In this document: piece after piece, positions 17,219 through 24,537 of the stretch
How positions within the stretch are numbered: the first letter of the stretch is position 1
How the letters are laid out: each line of letters begins with the position of its first letter
DNA from: an uncultured Shimia sp.
GTDB lineage: Bacteria > Pseudomonadota > Alphaproteobacteria > Rhodobacterales > Rhodobacteraceae
Length of the DNA stretch: 64,000 nucleotides
Reading direction: 5' to 3'
NCBI RefSeq assembly: GCF_947498095.1
Contig: NZ_CANMJE010000003.1
Span: forward strand, 434,001-498,000
The notes under the pieces: generated by a model
What the model was told of the DNA's origin: nothing
The model's database searches: none
The model's input: the letters and a program-made list of their open reading frames with translations, nothing else
Position numbers and translations under genes: made by a program

Positions 17219-18373
17219 TTGGCAGCCGAGGTGACCAGTTCCGACCGGGTTTGGCCTAAAACCGGCCTTTGGGCTGCATCTTATCGTGTCATGTTTCCTT
17301 TGGCGGCCCTTTGGGCTGCGCTTTGTGTGGGGCTTTGGCAGTGGGTCGCGAATCTGGACCTCTCGCTTGGCTGGCACATTCATGAGATGACCTTTGGGTT
17401 TGCCGGGGCTGCACTTGCGGGCTATCTGCTGACGGCGTGTCCCAGCTGGACGGTGCGGGCACCCCCTTCGGGCTGGCCGCTTATGCTGCTGGCATTGCTA
17501 TGGGTGGCCACGCGGCTGGGTCTGCTCACAGGGCTCTATCCTCTCAGCGCGGTCACATCGCTGGCGTTCTTCATTGTGATTGCCTTAGTGCTACGTGCCG
17601 AGACCCGCAAAGGCGGCAAACCGGGGCGCCCCGGTTTTCTCATGTTCTGCCTTGCGGCCGGTGTGGGCTCTGCTCTCTGGATCACCAAGCTCCACACCAC
17701 CGCGCTGCCCCTTTGGGCGCCCTATCTGCCCATCCTTGGCTTCAGCCTCCTTTTGATCGTGGTGGGTGGCCAATTGGTTCCGGCCTTCCTCTCACGGGCG
17801 GCCATCTTGCGTGGGCAAACCCCGCACGACGAACCGGCCTGGCTCTCCCCTCTGGCAATTGCTGCGCTTCTTATGGCGGTCATGGGCCTTGTCACCGCGC
17901 GCCCGGAGATTGCCGGAGGGTTCCTGCGTCTCACGGCCCTCTTGCTGATCGCCCGCATGGCCTTCTGGTCTCTAAAAAGCACACTCCATAATCCGCTTCT
18001 CGCCATCCTTGCCCTTGGCTTTCTCTGGCTGCCCACCGGCACCTATCTCTGGGGGGCGTCGCTGAACGGCACTGGCCCCCTTACCGAACCGCAAGCCCTC
18101 CACGCCCTGATCATGGGCGCCATGGGTGGGTTGATCCTCGCCGTCTCGGCACGGTCCATTGCGCGGCGCACCCCTGATGGTTTGCGTCCCCGCGCGGGCA
18201 TAGTCCTGGCCTTTGGCTGCATCTGGGTGGCCACTTGGGCGCGCATGTTCGATGCGCTGGACCTTGCGGCACTGCTGTGGTGCGTGGGCTGGCTGCTTTA
18301 TGCGGCCCTTTTCCTGCCCGCTCTGCACGGGCCGGTGCCCCGCCCGGTCTTCAGTGGCGCGCGCAATACCTGA
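17219..18373 (+). CDS. NnrS family membrane protein
   Basis: A 384-residue integral membrane protein with about 10-12 hydrophobic segments. It carries the NnrS signature GWHIHEMTFGFAGAALAGYLL (His53, His55) and the second conserved block HALIMGAMGGLILA. NnrS is a haem- and copper-containing membrane protein linked to nitric-oxide stress tolerance in denitrifiers. Here no nitrogen-oxide genes are near; the gene lies divergently from the B12 riboswitch operon and just upstream of cobO. The start is TTG at 17219, chosen because AGGAG lies 8 bases upstream and no ATG fits. Family membership is clear, the role here is unknown. Confidence 0.88.
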   Translation: MAAEVTSSDRVWPKTGLWAASYRVMFPLAALWAALCVGLWQWVANLDLSLGWHIHEMTFGFAGAALAGYLLTACPSWTVRAPPSGWPLMLLALLWVATRLGLLTGLYPLSAVTSLAFFIVIALVLRAETRKGGKPGRPGFLMFCLAAGVGSALWITKLHTTALPLWAPYLPILGFSLLLIVVGGQLVPAFLSRAAILRGQTPHDEPAWLSPLAIAALLMAVMGLVTARPEIAGGFLRLTALLLIARMAFWSLKSTLHNPLLAILALGFLWLPTGTYLWGASLNGTGPLTEPQALHALIMGAMGGLILAVSARSIARRTPDGLRPRAGIVLAFGCIWVATWARMFDALDLAALLWCVGWLLYAALFLPALHGPVPRPVFSGARNT

Positions 18374-18452
18374 TGTGTCGCGCGCCTGCTTGTGCTTGGT
18401 GATCTGCTATGCTTCTGTGCCCTCCTGAAACCGCGACCCCCACGAGGCCCCC

Positions 18453-19067
18453 ATGTCCGAGACCGACCAAAACGCCCGCCACACTGAAAAGATGAAGAAA
18501 ATCAAGGCTGCCCGCGACCGCATGATGGAGGGGAAGACCGACGAAAAGGGCCTCATCATCGTCCACACCGGCCCCGGAAAAGGCAAGTCATCCTCAGGGT
18601 TTGGCATGATCATGCGTTGCATCGCCCATGGAATGCCCGTCGCCGTTGTGCAGTTCATCAAAGGCAACTGGGCCACCGGCGAGCGTGCATTTCTGGAAGA
18701 GCACTTCCCGAAAGAGGTGAAATTCCACGTCTCCGGAGAAGGCTTTACATGGGAAACCCAGGACCGCGAGCGCGACATTGCCAAGGCCGAGGCAGGCTGG
18801 GAACTTGCCAAACAACTGATCCGCGATCCCGCCAATCAATTCGTCATGCTGGACGAGATCAACATCGCGCTGCGCAACGACTATCTGAACATCGACGACG
18901 TTGTCGATTTCCTCCTCACCGAGAAACCCGATATGACCCACGTCCTGCTGACCGGTCGCAACGCCAAACCCGAACTGATTGAAACCGCCGATCTGGTCAC
19001 CGAAATGACCCTGCTGAAACATCCCTTCCGGGACGGCATCAAGGCGCAGAAGGGGGTGGAGTTTTGA
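18453..19067 (+). CDS. cobO: CobO, cob(I)yrinic acid a,c-diamide adenosyltransferase
   Basis: Transfers the adenosyl group of ATP to cobalt in corrinoids (CobA/BtuR type). The 204-residue protein has an N-terminal basic extension, the P-loop TGPGKGKSSSGFG (residues 39-51), VQFIKGNWATGER and the MLDEINIALRNDYL motif, all standard for the family. It lies 79 bases after the NnrS gene and 130 bases before the Lin0512 pair. Only a weak ribosome site (GAGG) precedes the ATG. Tandem hairpins follow the gene, suggesting partial or full separation from the downstream transcript. Confidence 0.95.
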   Translation: MSETDQNARHTEKMKKIKAARDRMMEGKTDEKGLIIVHTGPGKGKSSSGFGMIMRCIAHGMPVAVVQFIKGNWATGERAFLEEHFPKEVKFHVSGEGFTWETQDRERDIAKAEAGWELAKQLIRDPANQFVMLDEINIALRNDYLNIDDVVDFLLTEKPDMTHVLLTGRNAKPELIETADLVTEMTLLKHPFRDGIKAQKGVEF

Positions 19068-19087
19068 TGACCGCTCTCCAAGATACA

Positions 19088-19140
19088 GACCGGGCGATCC
19101 GCCCGGTCAGCGCCCGACCCGCCCCCCTGGCGGGCGCTTT
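19088..19140 (+). terminator. tandem hairpins after cobO, possible terminator or attenuator
   Basis: Two consecutive stems lie in the 130-base spacer: GACCGGGCG-ATC-CGCCCGGTC (19088-19108, nine perfect pairs) and GCGCCCG (19110-19116) with CGGGCGC (19131-19137) followed by TTT. The second has only a short U-run, so termination may be partial. Confidence 0.45.
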
Positions 19141-19197
19141 GCACCCACCTCGGGACGTGCGCTGCCCTATGCCAGTTAACACAGTGGAGGCTGAAGC

Positions 19198-19542
19198 ATG
19201 AAAAAACGCCTGCTCACCGAATTTGGTATGGGCTCATCGCTGCGTCGTCAGGATTACACCCAAGCTGCTTGTCGTGCCGTGAAAGATGCGCTTTGGCACA
19301 ACTCGATCAACCTCGCGGAACTCTTTGGCAAAGAAAAAGAAGAGATGATCATCACGGTGGAGGTCGGCGTTCAGCAGCCCGACCAGATCGACACCGCCAA
19401 GGTTGCCGAGATCTTCCCCTATGGTCAGGTCACCGTCACCCCGGTTGCGGGGGGCCTCGACGTGCCGCGCCCGGTCGGCAATCCCACCGTCATCGCCAAT
19501 GTCGCCATCTCCGTGGCACTTGATCTGGAGGTCTCCTCATGA
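19198..19542 (+). CDS. Lin0512 family protein, first of a tandem pair
   Basis: A 114-residue protein of the uncharacterised Lin0512 family (PF09585 as I recall). It aligns along its full length with the next gene, sharing GMG, QDYT-x-AA, RA-x2-DA, H-x-SI, VGVQ-x-PDQ-x-D and P-x-GQ-x-TVT. The family's reported invariant N-terminal motif GxGxDxHG is degenerate here (GMGSSLRR, residues 10-17), so this copy may be non-catalytic or structural. GGAGG lies 7 bases before the ATG. The position between cobO and cobQ suggests a link to corrinoid metabolism, but no function is known and I do not assign one. Confidence 0.85.
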   Translation: MKKRLLTEFGMGSSLRRQDYTQAACRAVKDALWHNSINLAELFGKEKEEMIITVEVGVQQPDQIDTAKVAEIFPYGQVTVTPVAGGLDVPRPVGNPTVIANVAISVALDLEVSS

Positions 19543-19883
19543 GCGATCAGCGTTTCATCATCGAAATGGGCATGGGCAACGACCAATACGGGCAGGACTA
19601 TACCAAGGCCGCCGCCCGTGCCATCGAAGACGCCATCCGCCATTCCTCGATCCCGATGTTCGATGCGCTGGGCTTGGATCACGCCCAGATGCGCGTGCAG
19701 GTCACCGTTGGCGTGCAGGACCCGGATCAGGTGGATATTGCCGCCCTGACCGCCAAACTCCCGCGCGGACAGGCGACCGTTACCGCCACTTTCGGCGGCC
19801 TCAACGTCACCAATCCCGACACTGGCAATGTACTGATCATCGCCTCGGCCGCAGTCGAGGCGTTTTTGCCGAAACAGGCTTGA
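19539..19883 (+). CDS. Lin0512 family protein, second of a tandem pair
   Basis: Also 114 residues and paralogous to the preceding gene. It keeps more of the family's N-terminal motif: GMGNDQYG at residues 11-18, i.e. GxGxDxYG where the family description has His in place of Tyr. The start overlaps the stop of the first copy (ATGA) and has GGAGG 7 bases upstream within it, so the two are probably made in equal amounts and could form a heteromer. Acidic and charged residues are spread through a soluble alpha/beta-looking chain, with no signal peptide or membrane helix. Function unknown. Confidence 0.85.
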   Translation: MSDQRFIIEMGMGNDQYGQDYTKAAARAIEDAIRHSSIPMFDALGLDHAQMRVQVTVGVQDPDQVDIAALTAKLPRGQATVTATFGGLNVTNPDTGNVLIIASAAVEAFLPKQA

Positions 19884-19943
19884 TTGGGTCATGTCCGCTA
19901 ACAGAAATCTAAGTGGAAAACGGAAAAAACGGGGTTTGAAGAA

Positions 19944-19959
19944 TGTACAGAACGGTACA
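19944..19959. promoter_or_regulatory. palindrome upstream of cobQ, candidate operator
   Basis: TGTAC (19944-19948) and GTACA (19955-19959) form a perfect inverted repeat with a 6-base spacer, ending 17 bases before the cobQ ATG. The same stretch can be read as a direct repeat GTACAGAACG / GTACAAACGG. It does not match a regulator site I recognise (PpsR sites are TGT-N12-ACA, this is TGT-N10-ACA). Confidence 0.4.
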
Positions 19960-19976
19960 AACGGGCTTCTGAGCAT

Positions 19977-21425
19977 ATGACCCGCGCGTTGATGATCCAG
20001 GGCACCGGCTCGAATGTTGGCAAGTCCATGCTGGTCGCGGGCCTTTGTCGCGCGGCTACCCGCCAGGGTCTCTCTGTCGCCCCGTTCAAGCCCCAGAATA
20101 TGTCCAACAATGCCGCCGTGACCTCGGATGGGGGCGAGATCGGACGGGCACAGGCGTTGCAGGCGCTGGCTTGTGGCAAGCCTATGATAACAGATATGAA
20201 TCCGGTTCTTTTGAAGCCCGAAACTGATGTCGGGTCTCAAGTTGTGGTGCAGGGGCGACGGCTGACCACCGTCAAGGCGCGCGACTATGCGGCGCTGAAG
20301 CCCAGCTTGATGGAAAAGGTGCTTGAGAGCTTCAACCGTTTAAAATCAAGCAATGATCTGGTGATTGTTGAGGGCGCGGGCAGCCCCGCCGAGGTCAACC
20401 TCCGCGCTGGTGACATCGCCAATATGGGATTTGCCCAAGCCGCTGATATTCCCGTCATTTTGGCCTGTGATATCGATCGCGGAGGCGTAATTGCACAGAT
20501 CGTTGGCACACAGGCCGTGATCTCTGCCGAAGACGCCGCGCTGGTCGCCGGTTTCATGGTCAACAAGTTCCGTGGTGACCCGAGCCTGTTTGACGACGGC
20601 TACGCCATGATTGAACAGCAGACTGGATGGCCGGGATTTGGCGTTTTTCCATATTTTCCAGAGGCTTGGAAGTTGCCTGCTGAGGATGGTCTGGACATCG
20701 CGAATGGCAAGGGAACAGGTGATCTGAACATCGTCTGCCTCGGTCTATCACGTATCGCCAACTTTGATGACCTCGATCCCTTGGCGCAGGAAGACAGCGT
20801 AAGCCTGACCATGCTGCGCGCCGGTCAGCCGATCCCGGGTGACACCGACCTCGTTATCATCCCCGGTAGCAAATCCACCCGTGGCGACCTTGCATTCTTG
20901 CGCGAGCAGGGATGGGACGTCGATCTTCAGGCGCATGTGCGACGCGGTGGGCATGTGCTTGGGATTTGCGGGGGATATCAGATGCTTGGCCAGATGATCC
21001 GCGACCCCGAGGGGATCGAAGGTCCCGCAGGCGAGGTAGAAGGGCTGGGCCTATTGCAGGTTGAAACGGTCATGACCGGGGACAAACAACTGACCGAGAC
21101 ACGCGCTGTACACGCGGCCTCTCATACCCCGTTTCATGGCTATGAGATTCACATCGGTCGCACCACAGGTTCCGATCGATCCCGCCCCTTTGCCATGGTC
21201 GAGGGCCGCGAAGAAGGGGCGCAGAGCGCCGATGGTTGCATTGCTGGCAGTTACTTGCACGGCATGTTCCGTGATGATGATTTTCGTGCTGCGTGGCTGG
21301 CATCGCTTGGCGCCGCGTCTTCTGGCGTAGGCTATGATGCAACGGTCGAAGCGACGCTCGATCTTCTGGCGGACCACATGGAACGTCATCTCAACGTTGC
21401 GGGCCTGTTGGCCGTCGCAAAATGA
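19977..21425 (+). CDS. cobQ: CobQ, cobyric acid synthase
   Basis: Glutamine-dependent amidation of the b, d, e and g side chains of adenosylcobyrinic acid a,c-diamide. The 482-residue protein has an N-terminal P-loop-type ATPase domain ([34 protein letters not shown]) and a C-terminal class I amidotransferase domain with the nucleophile cysteine in [11 protein letters not shown]. The length is as expected. It is 93 bases after the Lin0512 pair, with only a weak ribosome site before ATG 19977. A palindrome sits just upstream. It ends before a bidirectional terminator shared with the convergent pha operon. Confidence 0.96.
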   Translation: MTRALMIQGTGSNVGKSMLVAGLCRAATRQGLSVAPFKPQNMSNNAAVTSDGGEIGRAQALQALACGKPMITDMNPVLLKPETDVGSQVVVQGRRLTTVKARDYAALKPSLMEKVLESFNRLKSSNDLVIVEGAGSPAEVNLRAGDIANMGFAQAADIPVILACDIDRGGVIAQIVGTQAVISAEDAALVAGFMVNKFRGDPSLFDDGYAMIEQQTGWPGFGVFPYFPEAWKLPAEDGLDIANGKGTGDLNIVCLGLSRIANFDDLDPLAQEDSVSLTMLRAGQPIPGDTDLVIIPGSKSTRGDLAFLREQGWDVDLQAHVRRGGHVLGICGGYQMLGQMIRDPEGIEGPAGEVEGLGLLQVETVMTGDKQLTETRAVHAASHTPFHGYEIHIGRTTGSDRSRPFAMVEGREEGAQSADGCIAGSYLHGMFRDDDFRAAWLASLGAASSGVGYDATVEATLDLLADHMERHLNVAGLLAVAK

Positions 21426-21450
21426 AAACGGCCCCGTTATGGGGCCGCGT
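21419..21450. terminator. bidirectional intrinsic terminator between cobQ and phaG
   Basis: CGGCCCC (21429-21435) pairs with GGGGCCG (21441-21447) around GTTAT. Read on the minus strand the stem is followed by TTTTCATTTT (21428-21419), a good U-run for ending the pha operon. Read on the plus strand it is followed by CGTTGTGTTT, weaker but usable for cobQ. Confidence 0.8.
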
Positions 21451-21497
21451 TGTGTTTGCTCTTCTGCTTTGTCAGACACAGGCTAACGCTGCGAGGG

Positions 21498-21869
21498 TCA
21501 TTCGCCCTTGGTGGGGGGCGGATCGTCGTAAACCGACCAACCATACTCTGATTGCGAGCCTGGCAGGTCGTCTTCTTTGATGTTCCTGATGATATAAGTT
21601 TTGGCGACAAAGTTCGCGGTTATTGGTGCCGTCAGGAAGAGAAACAGGGTGATCAGGAGTTCGTGAAACGAAACGGTATCCTTGACCAAAAGCGCATAGA
21701 GCATGGAGGCGATGAGCACACAACCGATCCCGAGCGTCGTCGCTTTGGTCGGGCCGTGCAGACGCTGCATAGACTCACGCAGTTTGATCAGACCAAAGGA
21801 CCCGACCAGACCAAACAGACCTCCACAGACAATGAAAAAGGCGATCAAGATTTCTGAAACAGATGCCAC
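21498..21869 (-). CDS. phaG: PhaG/MnhG, multisubunit cation/proton antiporter subunit G
   Basis: Small membrane subunit of the Mrp/Pha-type antiporter. The 123-residue product has three hydrophobic segments with GSFGLIKLRESMQRLHGPTKATTLG, the family's core, and a charged C-terminal tail. I chose the GTG at 21869 because AGGGG lies 6 bases upstream and the family N-terminus begins there; the longer frame to 21935 runs into phaF. It is the last gene of the minus-strand phaAB-C-D-E-F-G operon and lies 10 bases after the phaF stop. Confidence 0.92.
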   Translation of the reverse strand: MASVSEILIAFFIVCGGLFGLVGSFGLIKLRESMQRLHGPTKATTLGIGCVLIASMLYALLVKDTVSFHELLITLFLFLTAPITANFVAKTYIIRNIKEDDLPGSQSEYGWSVYDDPPPTKGE

Positions 21870-21879
21870 AGTGGTCCCC

Positions 21880-22149
21880 TCACTCGATGATGTCGCCGCG
21901 CAGTACAAAGCGGCAATAGGCGACGGTGGAAACAAAACCGACCATTGCGACCAGCATGGCCGCCTCGAAATAGATCGCCGTCCCTTTCAGAATGCCATAG
22001 AGCACCAAAAGCGCGATGACGTTGATCACCATGGTGTCCAGGGCAAGGATCCGATCCGCAGAGTCCGTTCCCACCAGCATTCGCCAGAGGCACATCAGCA
22101 ATCCGACGCCAAAGCAGGCAAAGGCAAACAACAAGGCTGCAGTGATCAT
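21880..22149 (-). CDS. phaF: PhaF/MnhF, antiporter subunit F
   Basis: An 89-residue protein with three predicted membrane helices, including the MnhF core GTDSADRILALDTMVINVIALLVLYGI and a C-terminal segment MLVAMVGFVSTVAYCRFVLRG. The conserved Asp in the first motif is characteristic of the family. Its ATG overlaps the phaE stop (ATGA). Small subunits such as this are needed for assembly of the hetero-oligomeric antiporter rather than for ion translocation itself. Confidence 0.93.
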   Translation of the reverse strand: MITAALLFAFACFGVGLLMCLWRMLVGTDSADRILALDTMVINVIALLVLYGILKGTAIYFEAAMLVAMVGFVSTVAYCRFVLRGDIIE

Positions 22150-22637
22150 TCGAATATCTCCTTCAGGGGTCTTTCGTAGCGCTGCTTGATGTTGGCGACC
22201 TCGCCCTCAGGGTCTTCGGTATGAAGGCAGTGAACCAGAATTGAACTTGCATCAGCCGACAGCATTGCCGACAGGGTACCGGGTGTCATGGTGATTGTAC
22301 CAGCCAGCACGGTGATGGCCTCGGGAGAGGTCAGCTCCAGCGGGACGGTGATCCAACGGGATTTGAAATTGGCATTGGGCTTAAACGCGATCATCAGAGC
22401 CACCTGAACATTGGCTACAACGATGTCCGAAAGTGCGACAAGGATGTATCGAACGACGACCAAGGGGCGGCGCAGCGTCGGTTGATCCGGCCAATAGGGC
22501 GCAGTGATCATGGGAACGACCAACCCGAAGATGGCGCCAAGCAACAGGTTGCCGGGCGTTACCTTGTTCACGAGGCCCAGCCAGACCAATGTCAGGGTGA
22601 TGCTCAGAAGCGGATGTGGGATCAGCCTGCTGATCAT
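22146..22637 (-). CDS. phaE: PhaE/MnhE, antiporter subunit E
   Basis: A 163-residue subunit with N-terminal hydrophobic helices (LLSITLTLVWLGLVNKVTPGNLLLGAIFG) followed by a cytoplasmic domain that contains VANVQVALMIAF and ITMTPGTLSAMLSADASSILVHCLH, the diagnostic block of the family. GGAGG precedes the ATG with 6 bases of spacing. It starts one base after the phaD stop. Confidence 0.94.
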   Translation of the reverse strand: MISRLIPHPLLSITLTLVWLGLVNKVTPGNLLLGAIFGLVVPMITAPYWPDQPTLRRPLVVVRYILVALSDIVVANVQVALMIAFKPNANFKSRWITVPLELTSPEAITVLAGTITMTPGTLSAMLSADASSILVHCLHTEDPEGEVANIKQRYERPLKEIFE

Positions 22638-22638
22638 G

Positions 22639-24183
22639 TCATTCCTCCCCCTCGGTGCCGAGGACAGATGTCACATAGCCGTCGCGGTCAAACAACTGCT
22701 CGGTCGCCCCGTCGAGGTAGTTTGAGACCGGTCCCGCCAAAACAGTCAGCGCGGCCAGAACTGCGAGTGCTACCACGGTAGGCGCGACTTCGGTGGCTCC
22801 GGCGGGGCGCTTCGTTGGATCCTCGTCAGCTTCGGGTGTTTCTTCGTCTGCGTCGTCATTGGTAACGCTGACCGATTTCCAGAACAGCTGGCTGCCCGCA
22901 CGTGCCAAACCCACAATGGTTAAGAGAGAACCGAGCAGGATGGCGGCCCAGGCCCACACCATGGTGCCGGGATCGCGCAGGGCATCTAGGACCAAAAGTT
23001 TGCCGAGGAAGCCACTGAGGGGTGGCATGCCAGCCATGGCGATGGCGGCGGCAAAGAACAATGCTGCGAAGAGGCCATTCTGCACGGTCGCCGGTTGTAC
23101 AGCGAGACTGTCTCTGCCACGGCGTGTGACAACCAGATCTGCAACGAGGAACAGCACCGCCGCGGCGAAGGTCGAATGCACCAGATAATAGAGAGCGGCC
23201 GTTGTCGCCTCGGGTGTAAAGGCCGAGATTGCAGCCATCAGTGTCCCCATCGAGCCGACAACCGAGAAGGCGATCAATGGCATCAGACGGCGCGCGCCAA
23301 GCACTCCAATTGCGCCAATCGCGATGGTGACAATGGCAGCGGGCAAAAGCCATGTCTGTACAAGTCCATCGGTCGCGTCGATGCCAGGGCCAAACACCAC
23401 CGTGTGTATGCGCAGGATCGCATAGGCACCGACTTTGGTCATGATCGCGAACAGTGCAGCGACCGGGGCAGGGGCGTTGGCGTATGTGGCCGGCAGCCAG
23501 AATTGAACCGGGAACAAGGCCGCCTTGAGGCCGAAGACGATCAATAAGAGCATCGCGGCGACGCGGACCAGCGCCGCTTCTTCGGGAGGGATCTCTTGCA
23601 GTCTCAGCGCCAGATCGGCGATGTTCAGCGTGCCTGTCGTCGCATACAACACACCCAGCGCAAACAGGAACAGGGTGGAACCGGCAAGGTTTATCACCAC
23701 ATATTGCAGGCCAGCGCGCATCCGATCTTTGCCACCAGAGTGGATCATCAGACCATAAGAGGCGATCAGCAGGATTTCGAAGAACACAAAGAGGTTGAAG
23801 ATATCGCCGGTCAGAAAGGCGCCGACGATGCCCATCAGCTGGAACTGGAACAGGGCGTGAAAATGCCGTCCCCGGCTGTCCCAGCCCGTCGCAACCGCAT
23901 GTAACAGCACAATCAGTGCCAAGACGCTGGTCAACAACACCATTACCGCAGACAAACGGTCCAGCACGAGCACGATGCCAAACGGTGCAGGCCAGTTGCC
24001 CAAGTAGTAAACCTGAGGATCGCCACCGGACATAACGAAAAGCCCTACGGCGATAGCCAGCATCGCAACGGCGCCAAAAATCGAAGCCGTACGCGCCAAC
24101 ACGATGTCGTGGCGCATAACGAAGCCAATAACAGGGGCAAGAAGCGCCGGAAGTACGACGGGCGCAATGATCCAGTGATTCAT
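22639..24183 (-). CDS. phaD: PhaD/MnhD, antiporter subunit D
   Basis: Large membrane subunit homologous to proton-pumping subunits of respiratory complex I (NuoM/N type). The 514-residue protein has about 14 helices and the typical FLTGDIFNLFVFFEILLIASYGLMIH and AALFPVQFWLPATYANAPAPVAALFAIMTKVGAYAILR segments. A charged, poorly conserved stretch (TNDDADEETPEADEDPTKRP) lies between helices near residue 450. Its ATG overlaps the phaC stop (ATGA). Confidence 0.95.
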   Translation of the reverse strand: MNHWIIAPVVLPALLAPVIGFVMRHDIVLARTASIFGAVAMLAIAVGLFVMSGGDPQVYYLGNWPAPFGIVLVLDRLSAVMVLLTSVLALIVLLHAVATGWDSRGRHFHALFQFQLMGIVGAFLTGDIFNLFVFFEILLIASYGLMIHSGGKDRMRAGLQYVVINLAGSTLFLFALGVLYATTGTLNIADLALRLQEIPPEEAALVRVAAMLLLIVFGLKAALFPVQFWLPATYANAPAPVAALFAIMTKVGAYAILRIHTVVFGPGIDATDGLVQTWLLPAAIVTIAIGAIGVLGARRLMPLIAFSVVGSMGTLMAAISAFTPEATTAALYYLVHSTFAAAVLFLVADLVVTRRGRDSLAVQPATVQNGLFAALFFAAAIAMAGMPPLSGFLGKLLVLDALRDPGTMVWAWAAILLGSLLTIVGLARAGSQLFWKSVSVTNDDADEETPEADEDPTKRPAGATEVAPTVVALAVLAALTVLAGPVSNYLDGATEQLFDRDGYVTSVLGTEGEE

Positions 24184-24536
24184 GGCGCGTTGCCCTCCTC
24201 GGTCTCGTCAGGGCTGTCCATGTCTATCTTGTCGTCATCGGATTCCACAAATGCGCCAAGGGCCACCATCACGAGTACCGCGGTCATGCCAAAGGAAATC
24301 ACGATCGCGGTCAGCACCAGCGCCTGGGGCAGCGGGTCGGTATAGCCGGCATCGCCGTATTTCGAAAGGATCGGTGGCAGGTCGATGGCCAAGCGGCCCG
24401 AGGAAAACAGGAAGACGTTCACCGCATAGGACAGAAGCGCAAGACCCAGGATCGTAGCAAACGTCCTCAATCTCAGGATCAGGTAAACCCCGGCAGCTGT
24501 CAGGGCAGCCACGGAGCTGGCGACAACTATTTCCAT
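24180..24536 (-). CDS. phaC: PhaC/MnhC, antiporter subunit C
   Basis: A 118-residue NuoK-like subunit with three membrane helices and the conserved block GLALLSYAVNVFLFSSGRL followed by DPLPQALVLTAIVISFGMTA. The acidic C-terminal tail (ESDDDKIDMDSPDETEEG) is hydrophilic. I chose ATG 24536 (MEIVVASS), which has AAGGA 8 bases upstream, over the longer frame to 24599 that lies in phaAB. It starts one base after the phaAB stop. Confidence 0.94.
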   Translation of the reverse strand: MEIVVASSVAALTAAGVYLILRLRTFATILGLALLSYAVNVFLFSSGRLAIDLPPILSKYGDAGYTDPLPQALVLTAIVISFGMTAVLVMVALGAFVESDDDKIDMDSPDETEEGNAP

Positions 24537-24537
24537 A

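Noticed and set aside
19944-19959. PpsR/CrtJ photosynthesis-regulator site before cobQ
   Set aside because: PpsR sites are TGT-N12-ACA; here the spacing is N10.
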